64,000 nt of DNA from JAAZGD01 sp964489555 (GTDB taxonomy: Bacteria > Bacillota > Clostridia > Peptostreptococcales > Anaerovoracaceae): positions 20,185-84,184 of the forward strand of contig CAZAZF010000008.1 in NCBI GenBank assembly GCA_964489555.1. Reading direction: 5' to 3'. A program made the position numbers and the translations under genes. Shown piece after piece: positions 51,138-59,884 of the stretch (positions are counted from its first letter, which is position 1; every line of letters begins with the position of its first letter). The notes beneath the pieces were generated by a model. The model did no database searches. It had not been told where the DNA came from and saw nothing but the letters and a program-made list of their open reading frames with translations.

Positions 51138-51977
51138 TCACTGGGGGTCCTTGGCATCCAAAAACGCTCGATTTACAATCAACCCTACCCCTAGGCACCA
51201 AGCGATGAAATATACCCACATCATCAAGGCTACGATGGACGCTAGGGCGCCGTATACCAAATCATACTTTGCAATCAGGTTGGTATAGAGCGAATACAGG
51301 AAAGTGACCAACAGAATGCCTACGGAAGCAAAGAGGGCACCGGGCGCCACCTTTTTGAAAGAAATCCGTTTGTTGGACATGAGGGAGTAGTTGATCCAGA
51401 CAACGAGAAAGTAGATTCCGAAGGCGATGGGCCATCTCAGCACCAACCAGAGAGAACCCATGGTATCCTCTAGAGGGAGAAGAAGCAATTGGTCCAAAAG
51501 GGTCAGTATCAACCGAAAAATCCATTCTCCATATACCAACAGGATTAAACCGGCTGCAAAGGAAATTACCACCAGGATGGTGGAAAGCAAGGCCCAAATC
51601 CGGTCTCGTATAAAGCCATTGCCTGTGGATTCGCCACCGGACATGGTATAGGAGCCTATTCGAACCAAAGAAAATTGTGCTTTTGAACTGGACCATAATA
51701 TCATCAGGATGAAGATGAAATTAGAGGCGGAACTGGGAGTGAAACTGAGAATTTTGTGGACAAAAATAGCCATCTCTTCGGTAAGGTACAGAGAAAATAC
51801 TTCTTGCAAGGAAGCCAAAGAAAGACCAAAAACACCCAAAAGTTGGGAGAGCAGCATCAATATGGGTACAATGGACAAAATTATGTAGAAGGCCAGTGAT
51901 GCGGCAAAGCCTTCGTAGTAGGGATTTTTGATTTGTTGAATCCCGGACAGAAGAATTTTACGGAATTTTTCTTTCAT
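51138..51977 (-). CDS. YihY/BrkB-family inner membrane protein
   Basis: Protein of 279 residues with six hydrophobic helices. The N-terminal YYEGFAASLAFYIILSIVPI is the family signature, and VTFLYSLYTNLIAKYDLVYG and MMWVYFIAWCLGVGL are found near the end. The family was once called ribonuclease BN in error; its real function is unknown. The start overlaps the rdgB stop by 20 bases, so it is coupled to the rdgB-serA transcript. Confidence 0.85.
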   Translation of the reverse strand: MKEKFRKILLSGIQQIKNPYYEGFAASLAFYIILSIVPILMLLSQLLGVFGLSLASLQEVFSLYLTEEMAIFVHKILSFTPSSASNFIFILMILWSSSKAQFSLVRIGSYTMSGGESTGNGFIRDRIWALLSTILVVISFAAGLILLVYGEWIFRLILTLLDQLLLLPLEDTMGSLWLVLRWPIAFGIYFLVVWINYSLMSNKRISFKKVAPGALFASVGILLVTFLYSLYTNLIAKYDLVYGALASIVALMMWVYFIAWCLGVGLIVNRAFLDAKDPQ

Positions 51978-52617
51978 GACCTTTCCCCTCTAAAAGCAAA
52001 GCCAATTTCTGCAGTGCTTTTGCCCGGTGGCTGATCTGATTTTTTTCTTCGCTGGAAATTTCTCCAAAGGTTCGGGACTCACCTTGGGGGTGAAACAAGC
52101 AATCGTAGCCAAAGCCTTGGGAACCTTTTTCTTCTGTTCCCACTATTCCTTCACATTCTCCTCGGGCAGTAACCACTTGTCCATCAGGGAACACTAAGGT
52201 AATGGCGGCTACAAAGCGGCCGGTTCGTTGTGCCCACGGAACTCCATTCAGTTCCTTCAGAAGTTTTACCCGGTTTGCGGCATCGGCTTCCGGCCCGTCG
52301 ATTCCGGCATATCGAGCCGAGTAGACACCGGGCGCTCCTCCTAAGGCATCCACCTCAAGGCCGGAATCATCGGCCACTGCAGGCAGTTGGACGAGGTCCA
52401 TTATGGCCCGGGCTTTCTTAAGAGAATTTTCTTCAAAGGTATGGCCATCTTCCTCCACATCGAAATCCTCCGGAACCCCAGCTTCGTCTCGGGTGATAAT
52501 CTGAAATCCGGCTTCTTTGGTAATGGCTTGGATTTCTTTAATCTTATGGAGGTTTCGGGTGGCGGCTACTACTTTTACATTGGCGTTTTCCAAAGTGTTA
52601 TTTAATGACGCGGACAT
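51958..52617 (-). CDS. rdgB: XTP/dITP pyrophosphatase (RdgB/HAM1)
   Basis: Protein of 219 residues that removes non-canonical purine nucleotides (XTP, dITP, ITP) as monophosphates before they enter nucleic acid. VVAATRNLHKIKEIQAI near residue 15 binds the triphosphate, LPAVADDSGLEVDALGGAPG near 80 is the metal/base site, and FGYDCLFHPQGESRTFGE near 165 the base loop. An N-terminal tail of 13 residues precedes the usual start. It overlaps serA by 20 bases and the BrkB-like gene by 20 bases. Confidence 0.93.
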   Translation of the reverse strand: MSASLNNTLENANVKVVAATRNLHKIKEIQAITKEAGFQIITRDEAGVPEDFDVEEDGHTFEENSLKKARAIMDLVQLPAVADDSGLEVDALGGAPGVYSARYAGIDGPEADAANRVKLLKELNGVPWAQRTGRFVAAITLVFPDGQVVTARGECEGIVGTEEKGSQGFGYDCLFHPQGESRTFGEISSEEKNQISHRAKALQKLALLLEGKGHERKIP

Positions 52618-53779
52618 GAATGATTCCTTCCACTTTCATACTTTTCTTCAAGGCGGCTTCATCCACATCGGAATCTACATCCAGAAGAGAGTAGGCGTAA
52701 TCGCCCTGACTACGGTTATTCATGTTGGCGATGTTTACATTGAGTTCAGCTAAAATACCGGTGATTTTTCCCAGAATAGTGGGGACATTCTTGTTCATGA
52801 TACAGATACGTGCATTGGCTTTTCCTGTTTTGGTAAAGGGTCCCAAAGAACATTCCGGGAAGTTGACCGAATTGCGAATATTGCCATTCTCCAGATAATC
52901 CATGAGTTGATCGGCGGCCATGCTGGCACAATTATCCTCGGCTTCTTCTGTAGAAGCACCCAGATGGGGAATGAGCACCACCCCTTCTCGCCCCACCAGT
53001 TTTCCGTTTGGGAAATCGGTGATATATTTCTTTATCTTTCCTGATTTAAGCGCTCCAATCAGGTTATCATCATTCACCAGTTTGTCCCTGGAAAAGTTGA
53101 GAAAAACCACGCCATCTTTCATTTTCTCCAGTCTGCTGGAATTGATCATATCCTTGGTTTCATCCAATGCAGGGATGTGGATGGAGATGTAGTCGCAGTG
53201 GGGTAGCAAATCATTCATATCATGAACTACCGGGACCTTGTGGTCCAGTTCGTGGGCCGAAGAAACCGTCATAAAGGGGTCGTATCCGATGACCTTCATT
53301 CCCAGCTTGGCGGCACTATTGGCTACCAAAACACCAATGGCACCAAGACCGATGACGCCCAATACTTTGCCTTTGATTTCCGTTCCGGCAAATTGAGCTT
53401 TGCCTTTTTCCACAGCCTTTGCTACTTCTTCGGGAGGCAATTCTTTTAAGGTATGGGCCCATTTCAAGGCATCTGGAAGATTGCGTGCAGCCAGAAGCAT
53501 GCCGGCTAAAACCAATTCTTTGACGGCATTGGCATTGGCACCGGGGGTGTTGAACACAACGATTCCGGATTCAGCACATCGATCTACCGGAATGTTGTTG
53601 ACTCCGGCACCGGCCCTGGCAATGGCTTTTAGTTGTGGCGAAAATTCCATGGAGCACATGTCGTGGCTTCGAACCATGATTCCGTTTGCCTCTTCCAAAG
53701 TCTCCGTGAACTGGTATTTATCGGTGAATCGTTCCAAACCCACCGGAGAAATTTTGTTCAGTGTTGCGATATGGTACAT
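52598..53779 (-). CDS. serA: D-3-phosphoglycerate dehydrogenase
   Basis: Protein of 393 residues. It oxidises 3-phosphoglycerate to 3-phosphohydroxypyruvate with NAD+, the first step to serine. The Rossmann motif VLGVIGLGAIGVLVANSAAK lies near residue 140, LPHCDYISIHIPALDET near 200, the catalytic Glu/His in LIPHLGASTEEAEDNCA near 275, and a C-terminal ACT domain (about 320-393: NKNVPTILGKITGILAELN) gives serine sensing. serC and a phosphoglycerate mutase diverge from it. GGGGGAAG precedes the ATG. Confidence 0.95.
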   Translation of the reverse strand: MYHIATLNKISPVGLERFTDKYQFTETLEEANGIMVRSHDMCSMEFSPQLKAIARAGAGVNNIPVDRCAESGIVVFNTPGANANAVKELVLAGMLLAARNLPDALKWAHTLKELPPEEVAKAVEKGKAQFAGTEIKGKVLGVIGLGAIGVLVANSAAKLGMKVIGYDPFMTVSSAHELDHKVPVVHDMNDLLPHCDYISIHIPALDETKDMINSSRLEKMKDGVVFLNFSRDKLVNDDNLIGALKSGKIKKYITDFPNGKLVGREGVVLIPHLGASTEEAEDNCASMAADQLMDYLENGNIRNSVNFPECSLGPFTKTGKANARICIMNKNVPTILGKITGILAELNVNIANMNNRSQGDYAYSLLDVDSDVDEAALKKSMKVEGIIHVRVIK

Positions 53780-53845
53780 TTTTCTTCCCCCTTTGACAGA
53801 TTAAATTGATATTTTTCACAATGAATACGGTGAAACTTTGTTGAA

Positions 53846-53884
53846 ATTATAGCACTTTACCAAAAAACACACAAGTGATATAAT
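53846..53884. promoter_or_regulatory. Overlapping divergent promoters of serA and serC
   Basis: For serC: TTTACC at 53856-53861, spacer 17 bp, TATAAT at 53879-53884. For serA on the minus strand: TTGTGT at 53874-53869, spacer 17 bp, TATAAT at 53851-53846. The two RNA polymerase sites overlap, so the genes compete or are controlled together. Confidence 0.7.
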
Positions 53885-53916
53885 ATTTTATTAACAATTG
53901 TGAGGAGGTACCAACC

Positions 53917-54999
53917 ATGAGCGGGACTAGAGCATATAACTTTTCTGCCGGGCCATCCATGCTTCCGTTGGAAGTATTAGAGGAGGCGGCAAGAAATCTG
54001 ACCGACTATAACGGGTGCGGTCAGTCTGTAATGGAAATGAGCCATCGTTCCAAAGAATTTGAGGGAATTATAAAGGACGCAGAGACCAACCTCAGGGCGC
54101 TGCTGGACATCCCTTCCGGATACCGAGTTTTATTCCTGCAAGGAGGAGGAACCCTTCAGTTTTCCATGATTCCTTTGAATTTGATGAAGAGTGGAAAAGC
54201 GGATTATGTAATTACCGGGTCTTGGGCCAAAAAAGCCGCATCAGAGGCCAAAAAATTCGGAGATGTAAAAATCGTTGCTTCTTCCGAGGAAGCGACATTT
54301 ACCTACATTCCAAAGTTGAGCCGTGGGGATTTTCGAGAGGATGCCGATTATGTGCATATTACCTACAATAACACCATTTATGGGACTCGATTCCCGGAAG
54401 TTCCGGATACCGGAAGCATTCCGTTGGTAGCGGACATGTCTTCTTGTATCTTGTCGGAGCCGGTGGATGTATCAAAATTCGGGTTGATTTATGCGGGGGC
54501 ACAGAAAAATGTGGGACCTGCGGGTATGACCATTGTTATCATTCGTGAAGACTTGTTGGGCTATGCCGGCAAGGAATGTCCCACTTATTTGGATTATACC
54601 ATTCATTCTGAGAATGAAAGCTTATACAATACGCCCCCTTGTTTTGCCATATATATTGCCGGGGAAGTGTTTAAACACCTTCTTGCTCAAGGGGGGATTC
54701 AGGCCATGGAAAAGCAAAACCTGGAGAAAGCAGAAATGTTGTACAACTATATTGAAGAAAGTCGGCTTTACAAGTGTCCTGTTCAAAAAGAAGATCGTTC
54801 CTTGATGAATGTGGTTTTTGTAACCGGTGATGAAGCCTTGGATAAGGCCTTTGTCTCCGAAGCCAAAACCAGAGGACTAATCAACCTGGGGGGACATCGT
54901 TCCATCGGAGGAATGCGGGCTTCCATCTACAACGCGATGCCCAGGGAAGGGGTAAAAGAATTGATTGATTTCATGAAGGAATTTGAATCAAACCATTAA
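53917..54999 (+). CDS. serC: Phosphoserine aminotransferase
   Basis: Protein of 360 residues that transaminates 3-phosphohydroxypyruvate with glutamate to phosphoserine. It starts RAYNFSAGPSMLPLEVLEEA, has FLQGGGTLQFSMIPLN near residue 70 and the PLP lysine in GLIYAGAQKNVGPAGMTIVI near 195, and ends with GGHRSIGGMRASIYNAMP, which binds the phosphate. GAGGAGG precedes the ATG. It is transcribed away from serA and toward the phosphoglycerate mutase gene. No serB is in the window. Confidence 0.96.
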   Translation: MSGTRAYNFSAGPSMLPLEVLEEAARNLTDYNGCGQSVMEMSHRSKEFEGIIKDAETNLRALLDIPSGYRVLFLQGGGTLQFSMIPLNLMKSGKADYVITGSWAKKAASEAKKFGDVKIVASSEEATFTYIPKLSRGDFREDADYVHITYNNTIYGTRFPEVPDTGSIPLVADMSSCILSEPVDVSKFGLIYAGAQKNVGPAGMTIVIIREDLLGYAGKECPTYLDYTIHSENESLYNTPPCFAIYIAGEVFKHLLAQGGIQAMEKQNLEKAEMLYNYIEESRLYKCPVQKEDRSLMNVVFVTGDEALDKAFVSEAKTRGLINLGGHRSIGGMRASIYNAMPREGVKELIDFMKEFESNH

Positions 55000-55036
55000 G
55001 CCCCATGGAAAAGAGTGGAAGGAAGGAATGAATGGC

Positions 55037-56263
55037 ATGAAATATTTGATACTGGTACCGGATGGTGCTGGAGATGACCCCATAGAAAAACTGGGAGGGA
55101 AGACACCTTTAGAGGTGGCTTCTCTTCCTGTGATGAATCGTTTGGCCTCATTGGGAGAAGTAGGTACCGTGGCTACCATTCCAAAGGGAGTGGCCCCCGG
55201 TTCGGATGCGGCTAATTTGTCGGTAATGGGCTATGATCCGTCCGTCTATTTGACAGGACGATCTCCCCTGGAAGCGGTTTCTATTGGCATCGATATGGAA
55301 GATACGGACGTGGCTTTTCGGACCAATCTTGTAACTTTGACGGGAGAAGGAGACTATGAAGACCTGGTGATTAAAGATCACAGTTCCGGGGACATTACCA
55401 CCGAAGAAGCGGATCAATTGATTCAAGTGGTGAATCAAGCCTTCGCCGATGATACCATTAAATTTTACACAGGAACTAGCTTCCGCCATTGCATGATTTG
55501 GCACAATGGTGCAACGGATCAGGAGTTGACACCGCCCCACGATGTGTTAGGCAAGGGCACTTTGGACTATTTGCCCAAAGGACCGGGATCCCGGAAGATT
55601 GAAGAGCTGATGCGCAAAAGCTATCAGCTGTTGAACTTTCATCCCATCAACGAAGCGCGACGGGCCAAGGGGCTGAACCCCGCCAACTCTCTTTGGATAT
55701 GGGGGCAGGGCACAAAACCAAGACTATCTTCCTTCTATGAAAAATATGGCATTAATGGTGCCGCCATTTCGGCGGTGGATTTAATCAAAGGCATTGCCAT
55801 TTGTGCAGGATTGCGGCCGATTGAAGTAGAAGGAGCTACGGGCACCTTGCATACCAATTTTGAGGGGAAAGCAGCGGCGGCCATACAGGCTTTCCAGGAA
55901 GGAGATGCTTTCATTTATCTTCATGTGGAAGGGCCGGATGAATGTTCGCATCAAGGAGACTTGGAGGGAAAAATGAAGTGTCTCGAAGATATTGACAGCC
56001 GGATTCTAAAGCCCATTTGGCAATACTTGGAGAGTCAGGACGATGCGTATCGGATTTTGGTGTTGCCGGATCATAAAACACCTATTCGAATCCGGACCCA
56101 TTCTTCGGATCCGGTACCTTTTGTGCTTTATGACTCCTCCTTGGACAAAGAGCCGGAGGAGGACCGTAAGTTTCACGAAAAATCCGGCGCCAAAGGATCG
56201 GTGTTTGATAGCGGGTACCAATTGGCAGATTACTTTTTTCGGAAAAATAGCGATGTGAAATGA
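55037..56263 (+). CDS. Cofactor-independent phosphoglycerate mutase (ApgM type)
   Basis: Protein of 408 residues of the alkaline phosphatase superfamily, archaeal/bacterial ApgM branch, which interconverts 2- and 3-phosphoglycerate. ILVPDGAGDDPIEKLGGKTP near the start binds metal, PGSDAANLSVMGYDP near residue 60 holds the serine that is phosphorylated, and HVEGPDECSHQGDLEGK near 310 and LPDHKTPIRIRTH near 355 complete the metal site. Placed after serC, it may provide 3-phosphoglycerate for serine synthesis rather than serve only glycolysis. ATG 55037 is chosen by spacing from AAGGA; ATG 55028 is possible. Confidence 0.9.
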   Translation: MKYLILVPDGAGDDPIEKLGGKTPLEVASLPVMNRLASLGEVGTVATIPKGVAPGSDAANLSVMGYDPSVYLTGRSPLEAVSIGIDMEDTDVAFRTNLVTLTGEGDYEDLVIKDHSSGDITTEEADQLIQVVNQAFADDTIKFYTGTSFRHCMIWHNGATDQELTPPHDVLGKGTLDYLPKGPGSRKIEELMRKSYQLLNFHPINEARRAKGLNPANSLWIWGQGTKPRLSSFYEKYGINGAAISAVDLIKGIAICAGLRPIEVEGATGTLHTNFEGKAAAAIQAFQEGDAFIYLHVEGPDECSHQGDLEGKMKCLEDIDSRILKPIWQYLESQDDAYRILVLPDHKTPIRIRTHSSDPVPFVLYDSSLDKEPEEDRKFHEKSGAKGSVFDSGYQLADYFFRKNSDVK

Positions 56264-56313
56264 TAGCATGGCAAAGATATTGAGGATAAGTTTTTGAAGG
56301 GGCGTGTAAATTT

Positions 56314-57687
56314 TTGATAAGAAGGCTAACGAGTATATTGGTGGTTGCAGTCTTGGCGGGAAGCCTTTGGATTGGTGGTTTCTCCATCCCTTCATACGGT
56401 ATAACAGACCCCCCTTTCGTAATGGGTTCCACATCTTGTGTGATGGATTTAGCCACCGGGACTGTGATTTATGACAAGGAGATGCACCAAACCCGGCCAC
56501 CTGCCAGCACTACAAAAATGATGACGGCTTTGTTGGTACTGGAAAATCTGTCTCTGGAAACCCAAGTGGTAATCGATGGAGAGGTGGTAAGTACCGGAGG
56601 AAATACCTTGTCTTTCAAGGAGGGGGAAATTCTGTCGGTACGGGATTTGCTGTATGGCATGTTGGTGTATTCGGCTAACGATGCGGCAGTAGCCCTGGCC
56701 AAAGCAGTGGCCGGATCCATAAAGGATTTTTCTCAGTTGATGAATCAGAGAGCGGAAGAGTTGGGGGCTCTCCACACTACGTTTAAAAATCCTCACGGGC
56801 TAACGGAAGAGGGACATGTTTCTACGGCGTACGATTTAGCTCTTATCGGGAAAAAGGCCATGGAAGACCCTGTGTTTCGCGAAATCGTGAAAACAGACAA
56901 ATATACCATATCGGCCAATTTTTTGTCCGGGGAGCGTGAAATTTTTAATACCAATCTTCTTTTGTCCAACATAGAAACCATGGTGACGGTGGGGGGGATA
57001 CAAAGAGCGGTATGTTATCCGGAGTGCATCGGAATCAAGACTGGGTTTACTTTGGCAGCGGGCAATTGTTTGGTAGCTGCCGCAGAGCGGGACGGTACGA
57101 TTTTTTTAACCGTGGTATTGAATAGCGGCGAATTGGAACGGTTTTCTGATTCCATCGAGCTCTTTGAATGGGGATTTGAGAATTATCGAAACATTAAACC
57201 GGTAAGCAAAGGAGAACCGGTGGGTACCATTAGAGTAAAAGGCGGAGCGGTTCTGAAGGCAGAAGTGGCCGGTGAAGAGGACCTTGTTTTGTTATTGCCC
57301 AACGACGCGGCCGATTCGGTGGTAACCACCAAGTTGATCTTAGAAGATTCCCTGGTTGCACCGGTCTCGGCTGGGGCTATCGCCGGTCGCATTGAGGTGT
57401 ATGAAGGAGACCGGATGGTGAAAACGGTGGATGCGGTTTTGTTGGAGGATGTACCGGAAGGCACTTTTCTGACGGTCATCGGGATTCCGGATTCGGTGGG
57501 AAAACCATTCATTAAAATCGGTATTGGCTTGATTGGTTTGCTGGTGTTGGCAATCATTGCTCTTATGATTACCCGGGCTACGGTGAAACGAAAACGCCAA
57601 AGACTTTTAAAAGAAAGAGCTAAGGAGATTGCTCAAAGGCGGTTGGAAGAGGAACGGGACAAAGAAAATCGAAACTGGCGGTTCTAA
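56314..57687 (+). CDS. D-alanyl-D-alanine carboxypeptidase (DacF/PBP5 type)
   Basis: Protein of 457 residues that trims the terminal D-Ala from peptidoglycan stem peptides outside the membrane. A signal-like segment (residues 5-28) is followed by the penicillin-binding domain: PASTTKMMTA with the nucleophile Ser-x-x-Lys near residue 66, YSANDAA near 118 and GIKTGFTLAAGN near 235. A beta-rich PBP5 domain (about 285-390) follows, then a C-terminal membrane helix (IGIGLIGLLVLAIIALM) and a basic tail. The TTG start has AAGGGG upstream. The stop overlaps the uvrC start as TAATG. Confidence 0.92.
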   Translation: MIRRLTSILVVAVLAGSLWIGGFSIPSYGITDPPFVMGSTSCVMDLATGTVIYDKEMHQTRPPASTTKMMTALLVLENLSLETQVVIDGEVVSTGGNTLSFKEGEILSVRDLLYGMLVYSANDAAVALAKAVAGSIKDFSQLMNQRAEELGALHTTFKNPHGLTEEGHVSTAYDLALIGKKAMEDPVFREIVKTDKYTISANFLSGEREIFNTNLLLSNIETMVTVGGIQRAVCYPECIGIKTGFTLAAGNCLVAAAERDGTIFLTVVLNSGELERFSDSIELFEWGFENYRNIKPVSKGEPVGTIRVKGGAVLKAEVAGEEDLVLLLPNDAADSVVTTKLILEDSLVAPVSAGAIAGRIEVYEGDRMVKTVDAVLLEDVPEGTFLTVIGIPDSVGKPFIKIGIGLIGLLVLAIIALMITRATVKRKRQRLLKERAKEIAQRRLEEERDKENRNWRF

Positions 57688-59210
57688 TGTTTGATATCAA
57701 AGAAAACCTGAAAAAACTCCCGGACACCCCGGGAGTTTATATCCACAAGGACAAAAAAGGCCGTGTAATTTATGTAGGGAAAGCTTCCTCTCTTCGAAAC
57801 CGGGTTCGGCAATATTTTGGTTCGCCCAGAAACATGGATGCTAAAGTTAGGGCTATGGTTGCCAAAATTGCTGAGTTTGAAATTATGGAAACCCGGACGG
57901 AAATGGAAGCTTTGATTTTGGAGTGCAATTTAATCAAGAAGTACATGCCCAAGTATAATGTGATGCTTCGGGATGATAAAACATACCCCTATATTAAAAT
58001 GACCTTGGGAGAGGAGTATCCCCGTTTATTGAAGACCCGATTGGTGAAAAAAGATGGAGGCCGGTATTTTGGACCTTATGCCAACGCAAATGCGGTAAAC
58101 CAAATGGTGGATTTGCTCAATGGTATTTACGGTCTCAAACGCTGTTCTACCAGCTTTCAACTGGAGGAGAAGACCTACCGACCTTGTTTGAATTATCATA
58201 TTCATCAATGTCAGGGAATCTGCAGCGGAAAGGTCTCCAAAGAAAAATACCGGGAATCGGTTCATGAAGTGATGGATTTTCTTTCGGGGAAAAAGAAACC
58301 TTTAGTAGGGGGATTAAAAGAGAAGATGAACCAAGCTGCCCACCAGATGGCCTTTGAAGAAGCGGCCTATTATCGGGATCTGATTCAAGCGGCAGAGGCT
58401 ATTCTGGAGCTAGCCAACAGCCCCGTGGCCAAGGCAGCTCGGAAGAGTGCGGAAATGGAGGCCAGAGAAGGGGCCAAGCAGGAGTTGGAAACCCAAAAAT
58501 TGGAGAGAACTGCTTATGCAGGTAAAGTCTTACGAGAGTGGACAGGGCATGGAACCGCGGAAAAGGATTCCCGGGTTCGAATTGAGGCCTATGATATTTC
58601 TACCAGTAACGGAGTGGATTCGGTGGGAGCCATGGTGGTTTTTACAGGCGGGAAGCCGTTGAAAAAAGCCTATCGAAGATTCCGGGTTCGAACAGAGGGT
58701 ATGGATGATGTAGGTTCCCTGCAAGAGGTGTTGTATCGACGATTGTCTCGGGGATTGTCGGGAGATGGTGGATTTGTACCCCTTCCGGATTATATCCTGA
58801 TGGACGGGGGAAAAGGGCAGGTTTCTGCAGGAGAAAAAGTGGTAACTGCTCTGGATTTGAGCATCCCGGTTTTGGGGATGATAAAAGATGACCGTCATCG
58901 AACCAAGGCTCTCTTGTGGAAAGGTCAGGAAAGGGATTTGAAGACGGACCGGGAGCTTTATCGCCAAATCGGCAGCATTCAGGAAGAGGTACACCGATTC
59001 GCTGTTGAGTATCACCGTAACCGGCAAGAGAAACGGGTGGAAGGATCGGAACTGGACCGGATTCCAGGGGTGGGTGCGGCGAAGCGAAATGCCTTGCTCC
59101 AACATTTTCAAAAATTGGACAAAATACAGAAGGCATCCGTTCAGGAGCTAATGGAAGTGTCGGGAATCCATGAAAAGTTGGCCATGAAAATTTATGAATA
59201 TTTCAATTGA
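57687..59210 (+). CDS. uvrC: UvrC excinuclease subunit, shortened form
   Basis: Protein of 507 residues, about 90-100 shorter than most UvrC. The GIY-YIG nuclease (residues 10-90: PGVYIHKDKKGRVIYVGKAS), the Cys region RPCLNYHIHQCQGIC, the UVR motif (AFEEAAYYRDLIQAAE near 230), the RNase H-like 5' nuclease (IEAYDISTSNG, YILMDGGKGQ, KDDRHRTKAL) and the C-terminal HhH pair (IPGVGAAKRNALL) are all present. What is missing is most of the linker domain between UVR and the second nuclease, replaced by about 50 Ala/Glu-rich residues. All catalytic residues appear intact, so it is probably functional. Confidence 0.92.
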   Translation: MFDIKENLKKLPDTPGVYIHKDKKGRVIYVGKASSLRNRVRQYFGSPRNMDAKVRAMVAKIAEFEIMETRTEMEALILECNLIKKYMPKYNVMLRDDKTYPYIKMTLGEEYPRLLKTRLVKKDGGRYFGPYANANAVNQMVDLLNGIYGLKRCSTSFQLEEKTYRPCLNYHIHQCQGICSGKVSKEKYRESVHEVMDFLSGKKKPLVGGLKEKMNQAAHQMAFEEAAYYRDLIQAAEAILELANSPVAKAARKSAEMEAREGAKQELETQKLERTAYAGKVLREWTGHGTAEKDSRVRIEAYDISTSNGVDSVGAMVVFTGGKPLKKAYRRFRVRTEGMDDVGSLQEVLYRRLSRGLSGDGGFVPLPDYILMDGGKGQVSAGEKVVTALDLSIPVLGMIKDDRHRTKALLWKGQERDLKTDRELYRQIGSIQEEVHRFAVEYHRNRQEKRVEGSELDRIPGVGAAKRNALLQHFQKLDKIQKASVQELMEVSGIHEKLAMKIYEYFN

Positions 59211-59259
59211 TTCGAAGGTTTTCTCGTGGTATAGTGTACCCAAGATAACCTTTGGGTAC
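59207..59259 (+). promoter_or_regulatory. Promoter and palindrome before the DUF1292 gene
   Basis: TTGATT at 59207-59212, spacer 17 bp, TATAGT at 59230-59235 with an extended TGG. A perfect palindrome, GTACCCAA-N8-TTGGGTAC (59236-59259), covers the start point and could be an operator or a 5' hairpin. Confidence 0.6.
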
Positions 59260-59272
59260 ATGGAGGAAAAAG

Positions 59273-59554
59273 ATGACAGATAAAGAAAAACAAGAATTAG
59301 AAGTGGAAGAGGCAGACATCATCACCCTGGAATTTGAAGATGGGGAAGACGTGGAATGTGAAATCATGGGCGTGTTCGATGTAGAAGGCAAGGAATACAT
59401 TGCCCTGATTCCATTAGATGGTTCCGACGATGTTTATATCTATGGATACAGTGAAACCGGCGAAGATGAATTTGAGCTTGTGGACATCGATGACGACCAG
59501 GAATTCGAAAAAGTAGTGGCGGAGTTTGACAAGATTGTAGCAGAAGAAGAGTAA
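59273..59554 (+). CDS. DUF1292 domain protein
   Basis: Very acidic protein of 93 residues, with ITLEFEDGEDVECEIMGVF followed by EYIALIPLD and VYIYGYSE, the pattern of the YrzB/DUF1292 family found throughout Clostridia and Bacilli. Function unknown. ATG 59273 is chosen because GGAGG lies just upstream. It has its own promoter after uvrC. Confidence 0.85.
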   Translation: MTDKEKQELEVEEADIITLEFEDGEDVECEIMGVFDVEGKEYIALIPLDGSDDVYIYGYSETGEDEFELVDIDDDQEFEKVVAEFDKIVAEEE

Positions 59555-59578
59555 GTCATACCAATCAGAAAGCTGCGT

Positions 59579-59770
59579 CTACATTTTTCCGCTTTTGCGA
59601 ATCATGGCAAAGCCGAAGAAAAGAAATAGAACAAAGCCGGTGATGTAGTAGGTTTCAAAACCTCGATATAACCATCCCGCCAGTGTAAGCACAGATAGTA
59701 CCAACAGCAGGAGACCGAAGGCAAATGTTTTCGGTTCTCTTTTTTTTATCCAGTTCTTGAATTGATTCAT
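59579..59770 (-). CDS. Small two-helix membrane protein
   Basis: A 63-residue protein with a basic start and two hydrophobic segments (TFAFGLLLLVLSVLTLAGW and YYITGFVLFLFFGFAMI). AAGGAGG precedes the ATG at 59770, which supports it as a true gene. No family recognised; it is convergent with the DUF1292 gene. Confidence 0.65.
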   Translation of the reverse strand: MNQFKNWIKKREPKTFAFGLLLLVLSVLTLAGWLYRGFETYYITGFVLFLFFGFAMIRKSGKM

Positions 59771-59833
59771 GGCCAACCTCCTTGTAGGATTCTCATTTTC
59801 TCAGATTATTATAGCATAAATAAGGGTTGGCTG

Positions 59834-59842
59834 TGGTATAAT
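59834..59842 (+). promoter_or_regulatory. Extended -10 promoter for the FAD oxidoreductase
   Basis: TGG-TATAAT at 59834-59842, with no clear -35, about 40 bases before the ATG at 59885. Confidence 0.45.
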
Positions 59843-59884
59843 AATCGCCGGGGCCTTTTAAAGGCAGTGCGAAGGAGGATTCTC

